Source: Stenocarpella maydis (taxonomy: Eukaryota; Ascomycota; Sordariomycetes; Diaporthales; Diaporthaceae). Taken from it: 64,000 nucleotides of DNA. A model generated the notes under the pieces. The model was not told the DNA's origin, did no database searches, and worked only from the letters and a program-made list of their open reading frames with translations. This document shows positions 33,510 through 44,135 of the stretch, piece after piece; position 1 is the stretch's first letter; each line of letters starts with the position of its first letter. The position numbers and the translations under genes are program-made. The DNA is taken from assembly GCA_002270565.1 (NCBI GenBank), contig NQMI01000007.1, positions 496,001 to 560,000 on the forward strand, written 5' to 3'.

Positions 33510-34091
33510 CAGCGGAGCGGGACGTGTATCGAGCATGCGAAGCGTGCGAGATATGCGGCCCGCGTAGCGTTCTTACCCAGCGTAATCACCCGAAAGTTAT
33601 CTGAGTCTGGATTGGTCTGTTCAGAATCCTCGAGTCTGGATTGGTCAATGACGATGTACCTCTGAAAGTATTTAGCCGAGAGGAAATTGTTAAGAAGACA
33701 TGTCGTTGAAAATCGTGGTCCGTTGTTGAAGAGGAAGGCGCGGGCCGGAAGGGGGCGTGGGCCGGAAGGGGGCGTGGTGAGGCGCCGCAGGCTCAGCGCC
33801 GCAGGCAGGGGGTCCTAGGGGGTTCCCCCCTAGAAACAACAAGAGGACGCCTTCAGAACAGACTGAATCTATCACCAAGTTGCTTTAAAACAGTCAATTC
33901 ATATCGTTTAGCGGTTTCTATGGTGTTGATAATGAAGAAGCGTGGTTGATATTGGGCGTGGAGCGTGCTTGGGTTGCTTAGTCAGCCAGGGGCTGCAGAG
34001 GCACGGGGATAAGCAGAACGCTACGCCGCAAGCGGAGTGGGCCAGCATATCTCGCACGCTTCGCGTGCGAGATACACGTCCCGCTCCGCTG
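33510..34091. mobile_element. Non-autonomous element with long inverted termini
   Basis: The left end (33510-~33573) begins CAGCGGAGCGGGACGTGTAT. The reverse complement of the right end (~34010-34091) begins with the same 20 bases and continues with GCGAAGCGTGCGAGATATGC and GCGTAGCGTTCT. The right arm has about 12 extra bases. At the right end TCTCGCACGC-TTC-GCGTGCGAGA is itself a perfect hairpin. The interior has no transposase frame. It contains a 17-bp direct repeat (GGGCCGGAAGGGGGCGT twice, ~33742-33775) and a CTAGGGGG/CCCCCCTAG palindrome near 33815-33833. It looks like a MITE-type element, about 0.58 kb long. I could not define a target duplication. Confidence 0.72.
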
Positions 34092-34800
34092 ATCCCTGGG
34101 CCGTTGGGTGTGCGAGTTGACGATTGGCGAGTTGACGATTGCTTCGGGCTGGCAATAGAATGTAGATACTAGGGCTGACAATTGAGCCAGCGGCCCCAAG
34201 GTCTATTTTAATGTCTGCATTCTGATTACCTAGTCCGTTAGAGAACCCTAACCCAGAGAGTATAGGGGGCTGGGGAAAGGGCCCTCCCTCTGGACGTGTG
34301 GAGGTCCCTCCTCTGGGCGCCCGAAGGGCCTTACCTACTGGGTGGCGTGGAGGGGGTTCACCTATTCAAGCCGTAGTACTTGAATATTGGACGAACAGCT
34401 CCCAGGGCTCTTTCTGAACGAGGACCAGTTAAAAAGGCGATATGGAGAGAAACCAAGACGCAGCCGATGCAGCCTACGCCGGACCAAGGTGGTGCTCGTG
34501 ATGGGTCATCCGGGATATTTGCTGACGGCGACAGAGAGGGTGACGGATGCCTCAAACTCAACACGCTTTCTTTCTTTCCTTCTTTCTTTTGCTAATAGTC
34601 TGTGAATAATAAGGAGCCAACATATAATTTGTCTTCGGCCCATTTAATTCAGTCGAGCTCTGTTCACTGGTATCCTCGAGCAGCTTCGGCTTGTTATATT
34701 TCTTCCACATCTTACCAGACCCCAAGCCCCCTCAAAAGAGACGCCTACAACTACGGACCGGCCACCAAAGAGTATTCTCATTCTTGGTGGGTCCCAAGGT
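34092..34800. other. Spacer between two repeats, no gene seen
   Basis: It has a tandem GAGTTGACGATTG pair at ~34115-34140, palindromic GGGCCCTCCCTC-type sequence near 34280, and a CTTT-rich tract near 34565-34590. It may belong to the repeats at either side, but no coding frame or domain was found. Confidence 0.35.
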
Positions 34801-34804
34801 GGCT

Positions 34805-34970
34805 TGACTATTGCGTTTTGAAACTCTTTGTTATCGACATTCAAGTTTTTATTGTCTAACACTTAGTCTTTGAGCTTTTACGACTTTACTAGGAGATCGC
34901 TGCAGCCCTTTTTTATTTTTTTAAGAAAAAGGAGGGGGGAATATTGTGATCGGATTACTTTCCGTTACTC
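34805..34970 (+). repeat. Retroelement-tail-like repeat, copy A
   Basis: It contains TTGTTATCGACATT, then GTCTTTGAGC-TTTTACGACT, CTGCAGCCC, a T run, an A/G-rich stretch (AAGAAAAAGGAGGGGGG), then TTGTGATCGGATTA. The same order occurs near 44.0 and 53.5 kb. A purine tract followed by TGTGA is what one expects at the 3' junction of an LTR retrotransposon. Confidence 0.6.
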
Positions 34971-34984
34971 AATACAACACAAAG

Positions 34985-35863
34985 CCTTCAACGTCATCAT
35001 CATCAGCAACTCATCTCAAGTGTTTTACAGACCGGCTTGTCCACGGGCTATGCTAGCGGACGATATGTTTTCGCAGGAGAGGCTTTTCGATTATATAAAG
35101 ACCCAATTCCTGCAACACGCTGATAAGTGCAACTAATAATTCGTCAAAGGTACGGCAACGCATCTCGACCATGACAAGCGCAGTATTATCAGAGAATAAC
35201 GATGCTCTACGGAAATTTTGATTTATGCCTTAGTCATCGCTGCTGGTGCCTCGACGCCGTCCCATTACTTGGGTTGATCAACGACGAGAAGTCTGTCCGT
35301 GCAGCTTGGGACTCTTTCCGGGAAACACTTCATAGAGCCAGGAGCATCGTCATCTCCGGCGGCGGCCCGACCGGCACTGAGACGGCTGGATAAGTGGGCG
35401 AGTATACGGACGACCTGGCGCCTTCCACATAAGACAGTCACGGCCTCGTGTCAACATCACCCTCATCATGAGTAACTCGAGGGTCCTGCCAACTCTACGC
35501 GCAAGCATTGCAGCCAAGGCCGAGAAGCTCCTGGCGGGATGTTGGCGTCAATGTCATCAAGGATACACGGGTCATGATTATAATACCCGCCGGTGCTGGG
35601 AGCGCGGTCTGGAGCTTCTAGCCTCCAAGGCCATCGTGGTCCACGAGGACGGAAAGTCCATCAAGATCGATCTGTACATACCAGCCACCGGGACAACACG
35701 CAAGACTCACTTCATCTCCGACAAGTCTCTGCTCGCCGCTGACGGGCGCCTCAAGACCGATCCATCAAATCTGCGTGTGGACTCCAGGACTGCGGCGGCC
35801 CTCAAGGCAAATATACGCCATTGGGGATGCCAGCCTGTACGCGCGTCGTGCAGCCTATTATAG
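34985..35863 (+). pseudogene. AIF/AMID-like FAD oxidoreductase pseudogene
   Basis: Pieces in the right order are: FNVIIISNSSQVFYRPACPR, a stretch with MFSQERLFDYIKTQF, FVKGTATHLDHDKRS, LVIAAGASTPS (the ATG-type FAD motif, here AAGAS), GLINDEKSVRAAWDSFRETL, and the NAD-binding Rossmann motif RSIVISGGGPTGTETAG. They are separated by stops (for example TAA at 35391 where ELGEY should continue) and frame changes. The latter part is legible in frame at 35468-35863 (KSIKIDLYIPATGTTRKTHF). The N-terminal FAD Rossmann strand is missing, and the copy starts just after retroelement-like repeat copy A, which may have cut it. Relatives of AIF/AMID/FSP1 are NAD(P)H quinone oxidoreductases. The substitution of several codons by stops fits RIP or long decay. 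Confidence 0.75.
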
Positions 35864-37889
35864 CATTCTGTTAGCGGTTCCTATACGCCGGTACGAAATA
35901 TGATCTGCTGCTCTTCGACGAAGGTTACTAGAACGATATTTCAGCCGGAGATGGTCATAGTTTCACTGAACACAAAAGGGAAACACAACTACTACCCATA
36001 GGGAGGTGCAAGGGAGTCGGCGCGGCCAGGGGGTTTCAAACGCCCAGCTTCTTGGTGTGGTTGATGAAAGGGAGAGATTACTGGCTGTCGACAACTGGGA
36101 ACCTGTGGAATTGGCAGAAAGTGGGAAATGAGTCTTGACTCTGGCGTTCATATGGGTGTTGAGCAGCGTCAACCTGGGATTTATTTTTGTCCAAAGCAGT
36201 TATCTCCACACTTTATGGAGCTGGATATCCGGGCCTATGTTTATTTTCCTTTAGGCTATTAATATCTTTCCCCGGACTAGGAAGGAGCAGGCTATTTTTC
36301 ATTGGAGCCTGCCGCATATTGGCATCCTTAGAAAGAGACCACTTATTCGAAAATGCTGCGCTTGTTCCCCGCGCGGCCTGACTCGCAGCCGGTCACGTCA
36401 AGTGAGGTCTCTGGGCATGTTGGTTCTCAGCGACAAGATACTTGGCTTGTGAAGCAGCGATAGGAACGTTCATTTATTCAAAACGTTGATGCCAGTCATG
36501 TACAGAGGGGGGCCAAGAGCGCCCACGTGTTGCCTGGAAGACGCACTGAGAGATGCGAGCGCGTACAACTTGCAAGTCCCCTCAAGAGCGCGAGTCAACG
36601 ATTCATGCGCAGTCCCAGCCGAGTGCAATACCATGATTTTGGAGGGTATTTTGGAGTAGCGCTGTTTGAAAAGAGTGGACCTTGTGTGTTTCGCCAGGAT
36701 TCGCCATGCAGGAAACCTCAGGAAGGTCGAAAACTGCCAACTACCAGCAAATAGAATAATTAGCGTTGGTGCGAAAATGGCTCTCTTGTCGTAAATTACG
36801 CGCGCGCTTTTCATGTAGTGAAGACTTTGTTAATCGTCCCATAGGAAGAAAGCATAGCAGACAAGACACACTGGATTTGAAGAACCCTCTGAATAAACTA
36901 TTTTCGTCCGACCTTGGCATAATCTGGTAGCCAAGGGTCGCTAGTATTTGATACACAGCGCTCCAGGGGTAACGCGGATGATCTACGACGCTCCTCAACG
37001 GCACACTCCTCCAAAGTGGACCAACTAGTTACCACGGCCAGGTACCCCTGGAGAACTCGCCAATCCTGCATGCGAGGATCAGGCACTTCCAAAAGGCCAG
37101 GCTTTGCGTACACTAGTGTACACAGGGCTGACAGGGCGATCAAATACTGCACTTCGGGAGCAAATGTCCCTTGTTGACAACGAGTGCCAGGTCAACGTCG
37201 GCTGGCAACGCCTACCCTGGTAAATCCAGGCGCCCGGCATCCGGCGCCCAGCGGGCCCGGACAGCTTGCCCGATTTGATCGAGGGACTCAGTTTAGGGTT
37301 CTGGTTTCATCCAGTATGGTTGATCATCCTAAGATAGATGCAGAAAGCTTGGCCATAATATCGGATAAGCGAATCTCAGCCACTATAGCCACATCCCTCG
37401 ATGGGCATGCTTGATGCCTGCGTGTAACCGTTAAACATCTGACGGCCAAGACAAAAATAATAGCTTCCTCGGATACATCCGCGAAGTGGCTGCTGTATTT
37501 AGGGAGCGCCTCGGCGGAGCACCCATAAACGTCAGACAAAACATACATTGGCTTGTTTATACGATGCAATGACATCCCTAACCTGCACCCCGAGATGCTG
37601 GATTCCAGCTAACGGTTAATCAAAGATGGAGACTTACGCACAGAGGAACATGCTATTTTGGCTGTCACCCTTGATGGACTAGTTGCAGAGGGTAATAGGG
37701 CTGGCCTCTGGCGCAGATATACTCCTTCTGCAAAGCTCGAGAAGAGTATAAGTATAGTTGTCCATCTTGTGAAAAGATCACGAATATTATCATCAACACC
37801 ATCACTCATCAGTCTCTACATACTCTCAACTCTCTTCCTTTCTCAATCACTCACTCCCAAGAACTTCAAGTCTTATATACCTCAACATC
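35864..37889. other. 2-kb intergenic region upstream of the GH16 gene
   Basis: No credible gene was found. A minus-strand frame at 36898-37152 looks signal-peptide-like but lacks an ATG. The last ~150 bp before 37890 contain the GH16 promoter and a CT/CA-rich leader. Confidence 0.45.
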
Positions 37890-38900
37890 ATGTCTTACTC
37901 AAAGGTTCTTGCTATTGCCTCCGCAATCCAAGCCGTGAATGCCGCGGTTCCCAACATCGATGGCTTCAAGGTCACGTGGAGCGATGATTTCATCGGACAA
38001 GCCAACTCTCTTCCAAACCCATCCAACTGGATTGTCGACAGCGGCACATCATACCCCGGTGGTGCCGCCAACTGGGGTACCGGAGAAATCCAAACCTACA
38101 CATCTGACCCCGCAAACTTGAAAGTCAGTGGCAACGGTACTCTTCAGATCACAGCTGTCAAGAGCGGTTCGAGCTGGACATCAGCCAGGATAGAGACACA
38201 ACGGACAGACTTCCAGGCTCAGGCCGGCGGCAAGATGCGGATACAAGCAAGCCTGAGCCTGCCTGACATGGGAGAAAACTGTGCTGGTTACTGGCCAGCG
38301 TTCTGGACGCTGGGAGCGGCCTTCCGTGGCAACTACCAGTAAGTATCATCCATCTCTGGACGGCTTAGATATGAAATATCTGACGATATACTCTATAGAA
38401 ACTGGCCATCTATTGGAGAATTCGACATTATGGAGAATGTCAACTGCAAGCCGACCACCTTTGGAACGCTTCACTGTGGTACGAACCCGGGGGGTGTTTG
38501 CGACGAGACGAATGGACTTTCATCGTCTACCACACCCAAGTCCGTGCCACAAGGCAACTTCCACGCCTATAGCTTCGAGATTGACCGCACCACCACTGGT
38601 CAGGAGGCCATGCGCTGGTTTGTGGACGGCGAGCAGTACAAGGAGATCAAGCAGTCCGAGCTGCCTGAGGATGTTTGGTATGTTCCCCACCACAGTCTTG
38701 GTTTCTTAATCGCTTCATTCACTTACACGACCTGCAATAGGGCCGAAATCGCACACAAGGGCCACTTCATCCTCATGAACTTGGCAATTGGCGGCTCCTT
38801 CCCCAACAAGGACTTCGGGTCTAACGCGACGCCGCTGGAGACGACCGCTTCAGGGGGTTCCCTTCAGGCAGAATATGTCGCTGTCTATAACTCGGCCTAG
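37890..38900 (+). CDS. Secreted GH16 endo-1,3(4)-beta-glucanase-type enzyme
   Basis: Three exons, 37890-38338, 38399-38677 and 38741-38900, encode 295 residues; introns are 60 and 63 bp. A signal peptide (MSYSKVLAIASAIQAVNA) precedes a GH16 beta-jelly roll. The catalytic motif GEFDIMEN is rebuilt across intron 1 and gives Glu157 (nucleophile) and Glu162 (acid/base), with Asp159 between them. Other family signs are the early WSDDF, YTSDPANLKVSGNGTLQITA, GYWPAFWTLG, and AEIAHKGHFILMNLAIGGSF after intron 2, where the second splice restores the Trp codon. The length is normal for single-domain fungal members. Such enzymes cut beta-1,3/1,4-glucans outside the cell. There is no carbohydrate-binding module or GPI signal, so it is probably freely secreted. 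Confidence 0.92.
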
Positions 38901-39698
38901 ATGGTAGCCGGGCTGCATCTGCACAATATTAGCTCTTCTTGTATATTAGTAACGCATGTCACGAACTCGGATGTCATAGTTAGCCTTTTCGATCTGATTT
39001 TAAATTTTATTGTCTTTTGTTCATTCCAGTGCCATCATTGATGACAATAGGACTCTTCACTCATCATCTGGCCTTGAGGCTGTACGGGTACTGGGTCTCT
39101 GGGTGTTTTCTAGGTGCACAGCAAGATGATACTGTGTGCCACGAATTGAGAACTGGGTACTTATGGAGCATTGCATGCTGTTCTTTAATGAGCTCGAAAG
39201 GCGTAGAGTGCACCAAATGTAGAAACCCAGGTGACGCCCCACTCCCAGCGACTTACACCACAAACAACAACAGTGATCTCTAGGCCTGTCCACAAAGGGC
39301 CCGACAACGGTGGGGGATGAAGTTTAGGTGATGCCCGTCCAGATCCGGCAACAGCAGATAATGATGTCCCTGTATCAAAGCACGCAACCCTATCCGACTT
39401 ATCATCACCCCTTGGCCCAATGCTATCCTATCTCTCATGTTGCCGGTCAATTTGCGAGTAAGTGGATTCTTTAGCGCTAAAGACTGGGCGTGCGGGCCCT
39501 TCGGATCTGCACTGATTAGCGCCATGATAAGTGCCGAGCGCTGCGATTAAACGGTTTAGGTCCGACTCCCGCCGGAGCATACCTACTTGGCTATACCTGC
39601 TTGGCATATATACATGCACACACCAGCATGCCTACTCCGAACAGACCAAAACAAGGGCACACGATCTTGGCACGCCCTCAAGCCGCGGCGACTCTATC
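38901..39698. other. Intergenic, promoter of the MFS transporter
   Basis: 0.8 kb with no gene. It contains the GH16 3' flank and the MFS upstream region. Confidence 0.45.
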
Positions 39699-41318
39699 AT
39701 GGCTTCTTCCAGGCTCCGCGAATACCTCAAGGTGGAGTACCGGCCGGGCGAGCGGGTGCTCGTCCAAAAGGTCGATTTTTTCATCCTCACCTTCTGTTGT
39801 CTGAGCTACTTCATGAATTATGTGAGCGATACCCGCGCCCCTCATGTGACCCACCATCTGCATGCAGGCTGACCGTCGTCAGCTCGATCGTTCAAACCTG
39901 GCAAATGCATACGTGTCCGGGATGAAAGAGGAGATGGGGTTCGTCGGGGACCAGCTAAACCAGATCAACACGTGCTTCACCGTGGGCTATGTCATCGGCC
40001 AGATCCCATCCAACTTGTCGCTGCACTATGTCCGCCCCAGGGTCTTCTTCCCGAGTATGATGCTCGGCTGGGCCGGGCTGACAATGGTGACCGCCTCCGT
40101 GCACCATCCCCGCTCGATAATGGCGATCCGGTTCCTCCAAGGCATCTTCGAGGCCAGCACGTTCGTGGGGACCCATTACATACTCGGCGCGTGGTATACC
40201 GAGCGGGAACTTGGCAAACGGAGCGGTATTTTCACTGCGTCAGGCCTTGCCGGGACCCTGTGAGTCGGCCTGACAACGTCTCTTTCGGCTTCTTGATACT
40301 AACGCATTGGGTTCCAAGCATTGGTGGCTTCATCCAGACTGGCATCCACGAGAGTATGGATGGGATCCGTGGTATGAGTGGCTGGCGCTGGCTATTCATC
40401 ATTGATGGTCTAATAACCTTGCCAATCGCCCTGTATGGCTTCTGCCTGTTCCCAGACACGCCCGCCACCACTCAGGCCTTCTACCTCGCCGAGAACGAGA
40501 AGGCTCTGGCCCAGCAGCGTGTGCCGGAGGTCCACGACCCGAGTCCTATGACTTGGCGGTTCGTGAGCAAAGTACTGAGATCGTGGTACTGGTGGGGCTT
40601 CGTCATCCTCTGGATCATCGCGGGCGAGACAGAGTCGTTCAGCAGCAACTCACTGCTGGCCCTGTACATGAAGAGCCACCCGGTGAATAAGTACACGGTG
40701 GCCCAGCTGAATGACTACCCCACAGGTGTGCCAGCTGTCGGGATCGTATCCACGCTGTTCTGGGCGACCCTCACCGATTTCCTGAGTGGCAAGAGATATC
40801 TCGTCGGCTACTTCATCGCCATCACAGGCATTGTGACCTCGGCCATGATTCTCCAGGCGGGGAAAGACCCGATGAGCTCCAGGTCAACGGCCGTGGTGTT
40901 TGGCGCGTATTACTGGGCCGGTGCCGTCTACGCATGTCAAGCAACGTTTTTCGCGTGGTGCAATGATGCGATGAGGTTTGAGGAACCTGTGTTCCGGGGC
41001 ATTGTCTTGGCTGGTATGAACCTGGGCAGTAACAGCGTCAATGCCTGGTGGTCGATCATCTTCTACGGCGCATCTATGGCTCCGTGGTTCAATGTAAGTC
41101 CTCCGATTGACCTCTTCATTTTAAGAGCCTAATGTTGACTTTTCGCTCAGCGTGGTATGTGGGCAATGATTGCTGTGTCCATCGCCCTTGCGGTCTGGTG
41201 TGCTGCATTATCGTGGTTCCACCATAGAGATGACATGAGGAGGAGAGTAGAAGGTGTCGGGCAGGACACAGCTAGCGGCCAGGGAGAGGTAGAGACGGGG
41301 GCAAAATTTATGGAGTGA
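39699..41318 (+). CDS. MFS transporter, anion:cation symporter (Dal5/Fen2-like) family
   Basis: Four exons, 39699-39821, 39883-40259, 40319-41093 and 41151-41318, give 480 residues; introns are 57-61 bp. The first splice uses the acceptor at 39882 and restores NYLDRSNLANAYVSGMKEEM, the signature of fungal ACS transporters (allantoate, pantothenate, biotin and related carboxylates). Hydrophobic helices are clear throughout: FFILTFCCLSYFMNY, NTCFTVGYVIGQIPSNLSLH, IMAIRFLQGIFEASTFVGTH, GWRWLFIIDGLITLPIALYG, and others up to AMIAVSIALAVWCAALSWF. The hydrophilic tail ends in AKFMEstop. It is about 480 residues, normal for the family. It converges on an amidase gene 225 bp away, which suggests uptake of an amide or ureide nitrogen source. 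The substrate is not decided by sequence. Confidence 0.9.
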
Positions 41319-41543
41319 GGCAGCAAAGCAACAGGGCTTCGGAGCAATTTCAGAGCATCTCAAGCCTTCACGTCAATTACAAGTGACCGCCTCATGGGCA
41401 CTGATACAAGTACTCATATACTGGCAAAACTAATCAAAGAAAGATCTATGCACCGGAATCTCCGGATTTATTTCCAATTCATATTCTTGAGAACATAGGT
41501 ACCCATCAGATGGCATTTCTCTCTAGGTAGTTATAATGTCCAA

Positions 41544-43388
41544 TCAAGCCAGAATTTGCAATATCCGTTGGACCATTGCTATAACCTTCTCTTCCTGTAG
41601 CCTCCGAGCAACCAACTGCAAACTCACAGGGAGGTTATGGACAAGGTCCGCATCATCTGCGATGCTGTCAGTATCTCAACGGAGGTATATATCAGAGTCA
41701 TGCCAACCTACAGTCTGCGTGTGTGGTTTTGCACAGAGTACTCAAGGGCTTGTGGTTTTTCAAGGCCACGTCGACGTCCTTTCCTCCAAGCACCCCGGTG
41801 GGGAAAGACACGCAAGAGTAGTCTAGGACGTTGAAAACACCGGTATAGCCGACTAGCAGCAAGTTAGGACCTGAACATATAGTCGCTGGAAACCTGGAGG
41901 ACGGAGATGGCTTTGCTTACCATATTTGAAACCCCCGTTCCGCACGGAGCTGTAGGGCGTTGTGGGGCAAAGAATGGCGTCGATGCCTGCATCATTCCAC
42001 CTGTCAAGGTACCGCTTCTGGAATTCTGTCCTCTCGAGGTGGAGTTGCCACATTTCGTACGTGCCGAGCTCCTTGGCGTCTGCGTACATCTGCATCTCGG
42101 GCCGCACAGGTTCGCCGGTACGCTCAAGCTCTTTGCGGATTGAGATGCCTCCATCCGCGATGAACATGCGGTCCAAGAGGCGCGCCCCCTGGGCCTGGTC
42201 CCTAGGGTCCCAGACTACGATCTCATGCCCCGCGGCTTGAAGCTTTTCCACCGTGGTCCGGAGGGCCCGTGACACGGGAGGCGTCGGGGTTACGATGCCG
42301 TCGTTCCACATGACGGCGATCTTCAGCTTCTCGGGCAGGCTCACGTCCCTCCATGGGAGAGGAACCATTCGTGGATCGTGAAGCCACGGCTTGGCGTCCA
42401 CGACAGTTTTCGCCTCGAGGACGATATCGTCGATGGTCCGCGCCATGGGCCCGTTCACGCTCTGCACTGCCTCCTGGCCGCTCATTCCACTGCGGCATTT
42501 CAGCGTGGGGAAGCGCCCGAAGCTGGGCTTCAGCGTGAAGATACCAGTGCACGCGGCCGGAATCCTGAGGCTCCCGCCGATATCCGTGCCCACGCCCAGG
42601 CAGCTGCCCTTGAACGCAATCAGGGCCGACTCGCCACCGCTGCTCCCGCCGGATGTCACCTGTCGATTCCGAGGGTTGACTGTACGACCAAAAACGTTGT
42701 TGACACTCTCGGCTATCATCATGGCCGTAGGGACGTTTGTCTTGACGTAGAAAACAGCCCCGGCGTCTTCCAGGATGGTGGCCAGCGTCGAGTCGTACGG
42801 CGCTGGGTCGTCGACGTGGCTTGCAAAGCCCACGGTGGCATCTAGGCCTTTCAGATTGAAGTTGTCCTTCAAGGAGACGGGCAATCCGTGGAGAGGCCCT
42901 ACTGGCTTTCCCGTGCGAGCCAAGTGCTGATCGCGAGCCTCAGCTGTCTCGAGGGCGCGAGCGAAGCATGTCTCACTCAAACAGTTTATCTAGGACAAGA
43001 TTAGTAAATATTTCTCAGAACCATCATATAAAAGACATACAATTTGGTGAGCAGCTGCTGCCCTCTTGCAGAATGCGCGGGTTACCACTACGGACTTTAG
43101 AGCACCGCAGGCAAGTTTTGGCACCAGTTCGGAGGCAGAGAGCTCCGTGATGGCGAGCTCTTCGGCAGTGAACCAACCGGAAGTCGCGGGCCATCCGGTC
43201 ACATCGTCTTGTGAGTCCGGTGGCAGCAGCGCGGCCGGGACGCGCCATTCTTCTGGTATGGAGGCTAGGAGAGCTGCCCTTTTGCGCGCTCCTATCTCTT
43301 CCCAGGTTTCCTTCCCCCCGGCCTGGGTCGAGGGATTGGCAGCGCCGGAGTTCGCCACGGCAGACGGAGTTTCCTGGTTGACAGTCAT
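41544..43388 (-). CDS. Amidase (acetamidase-type, amidase signature family)
   Basis: Four exons on the minus strand, 43388-43041, 42989-41921, 41852-41712 and 41656-41544, give 556 residues, the usual size of fungal amidases; introns are 51, 68 and 55 bp. The start is MTVNQETPS. The Ser-cisSer-Lys triad is in place: Lys in LPVSLKDNF (~157), cis-Ser in TSGGSSGGES (~232) and nucleophile Ser in GVGTDIGGSLRIPA (~256). The two small 3' exons rebuild the conserved end: VGYTGVFNVLDYSCVSFPTG and YDADLVHNLPVSLQLVARRL. These enzymes hydrolyse amides to acid and ammonia in the cytosol. Its 3' end faces that of an ACS transporter, a pairing that suggests a catabolic function. Confidence 0.92.
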
Positions 43389-43930
43389 TTTGCGGGCGAC
43401 TTTCCAGAATTTCAGGTGTGTTGCACAAGACGGGAAAGGGAAATTTGGAGCCAATGAGGAACACTGGGTCGCGAAAAAAGCTGATCTAATTCAAAAAGAC
43501 AGACGGCACTCTCACGGCGGATGGTGAACCAGCGGCTAGTGCTGCCGGGAAGCGGCTCAGACTATCTATCGGAGAGGCGCCAACGGGCCGATTACCGGGC
43601 CTTGATAGAAGCGGGGATACTACAATTAAGCGTGACAAGATAACAATACCGACGTGTACATTCTTAACGGCTTGATAGAGACCAGAGCATATCTCCCTGC
43701 CGCGAGCTCCGAGTGCCCACATGATAACACCCGACGATCCCGGCATAGATCCTGGGAACGGCTCTCCATCTTCTCCAGAGGGCTGTGGAACGTCTGCTTG
43801 CTGCGGGAGCCTAATAAGGGCCCCAAGGAGGCCAGGTTTCCTTTCGCGGTATGACTGTTCGCCGGTGTTCTAGTCTACACGCGGCTTGAAGTCGGTCTCA
43901 ACCAGCCTCGTCGCGAGGCTATCGCTATTT
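43389..43930. other. Intergenic upstream of the amidase
   Basis: Promoter side of the amidase, followed by a spacer to repeat copy B. No gene seen. Confidence 0.4.
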
Positions 43931-43939
43931 CATGTGTGA

Positions 43940-44135
43940 CAAGTTAGTTTTATGTTTTGAAATTTATTGTTTTCGGTATTGTATTTTTTCATCAAACTCT
44001 GGGTCTTCGAGCGTTTACGACTGTATGAAGGGGCTGTCAGAGTCCCTTGTGTTTTTTTTTTCTAAAAAAAAAAGAAAAGAAAAAAGATTAAAAAGGAAGG
44101 GGGGGGTTGTGACCGGATTAAAAACGAAACCAGGC
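43940..44135 (+). repeat. Retroelement-tail-like repeat, copy B
   Basis: It reads AATTTATTGTTTTCGGTATTG, CTGGGTCTTCGAGCGTTTAC, GACTGTATGAAGGGGCTGTC, a T run, an A/G run (AAAAAGGAAGGGGGGG), then TTGTGACCGGATTAAAAACG. It matches copy C closely and copy A more weakly. Confidence 0.75.

Noticed and set aside
36898..37152. Signal-peptide-like frame (QYLIALSALCTLVYA) on the minus strand
   Set aside because: It has no ATG before the hydrophobic segment; the nominal start is GTG.
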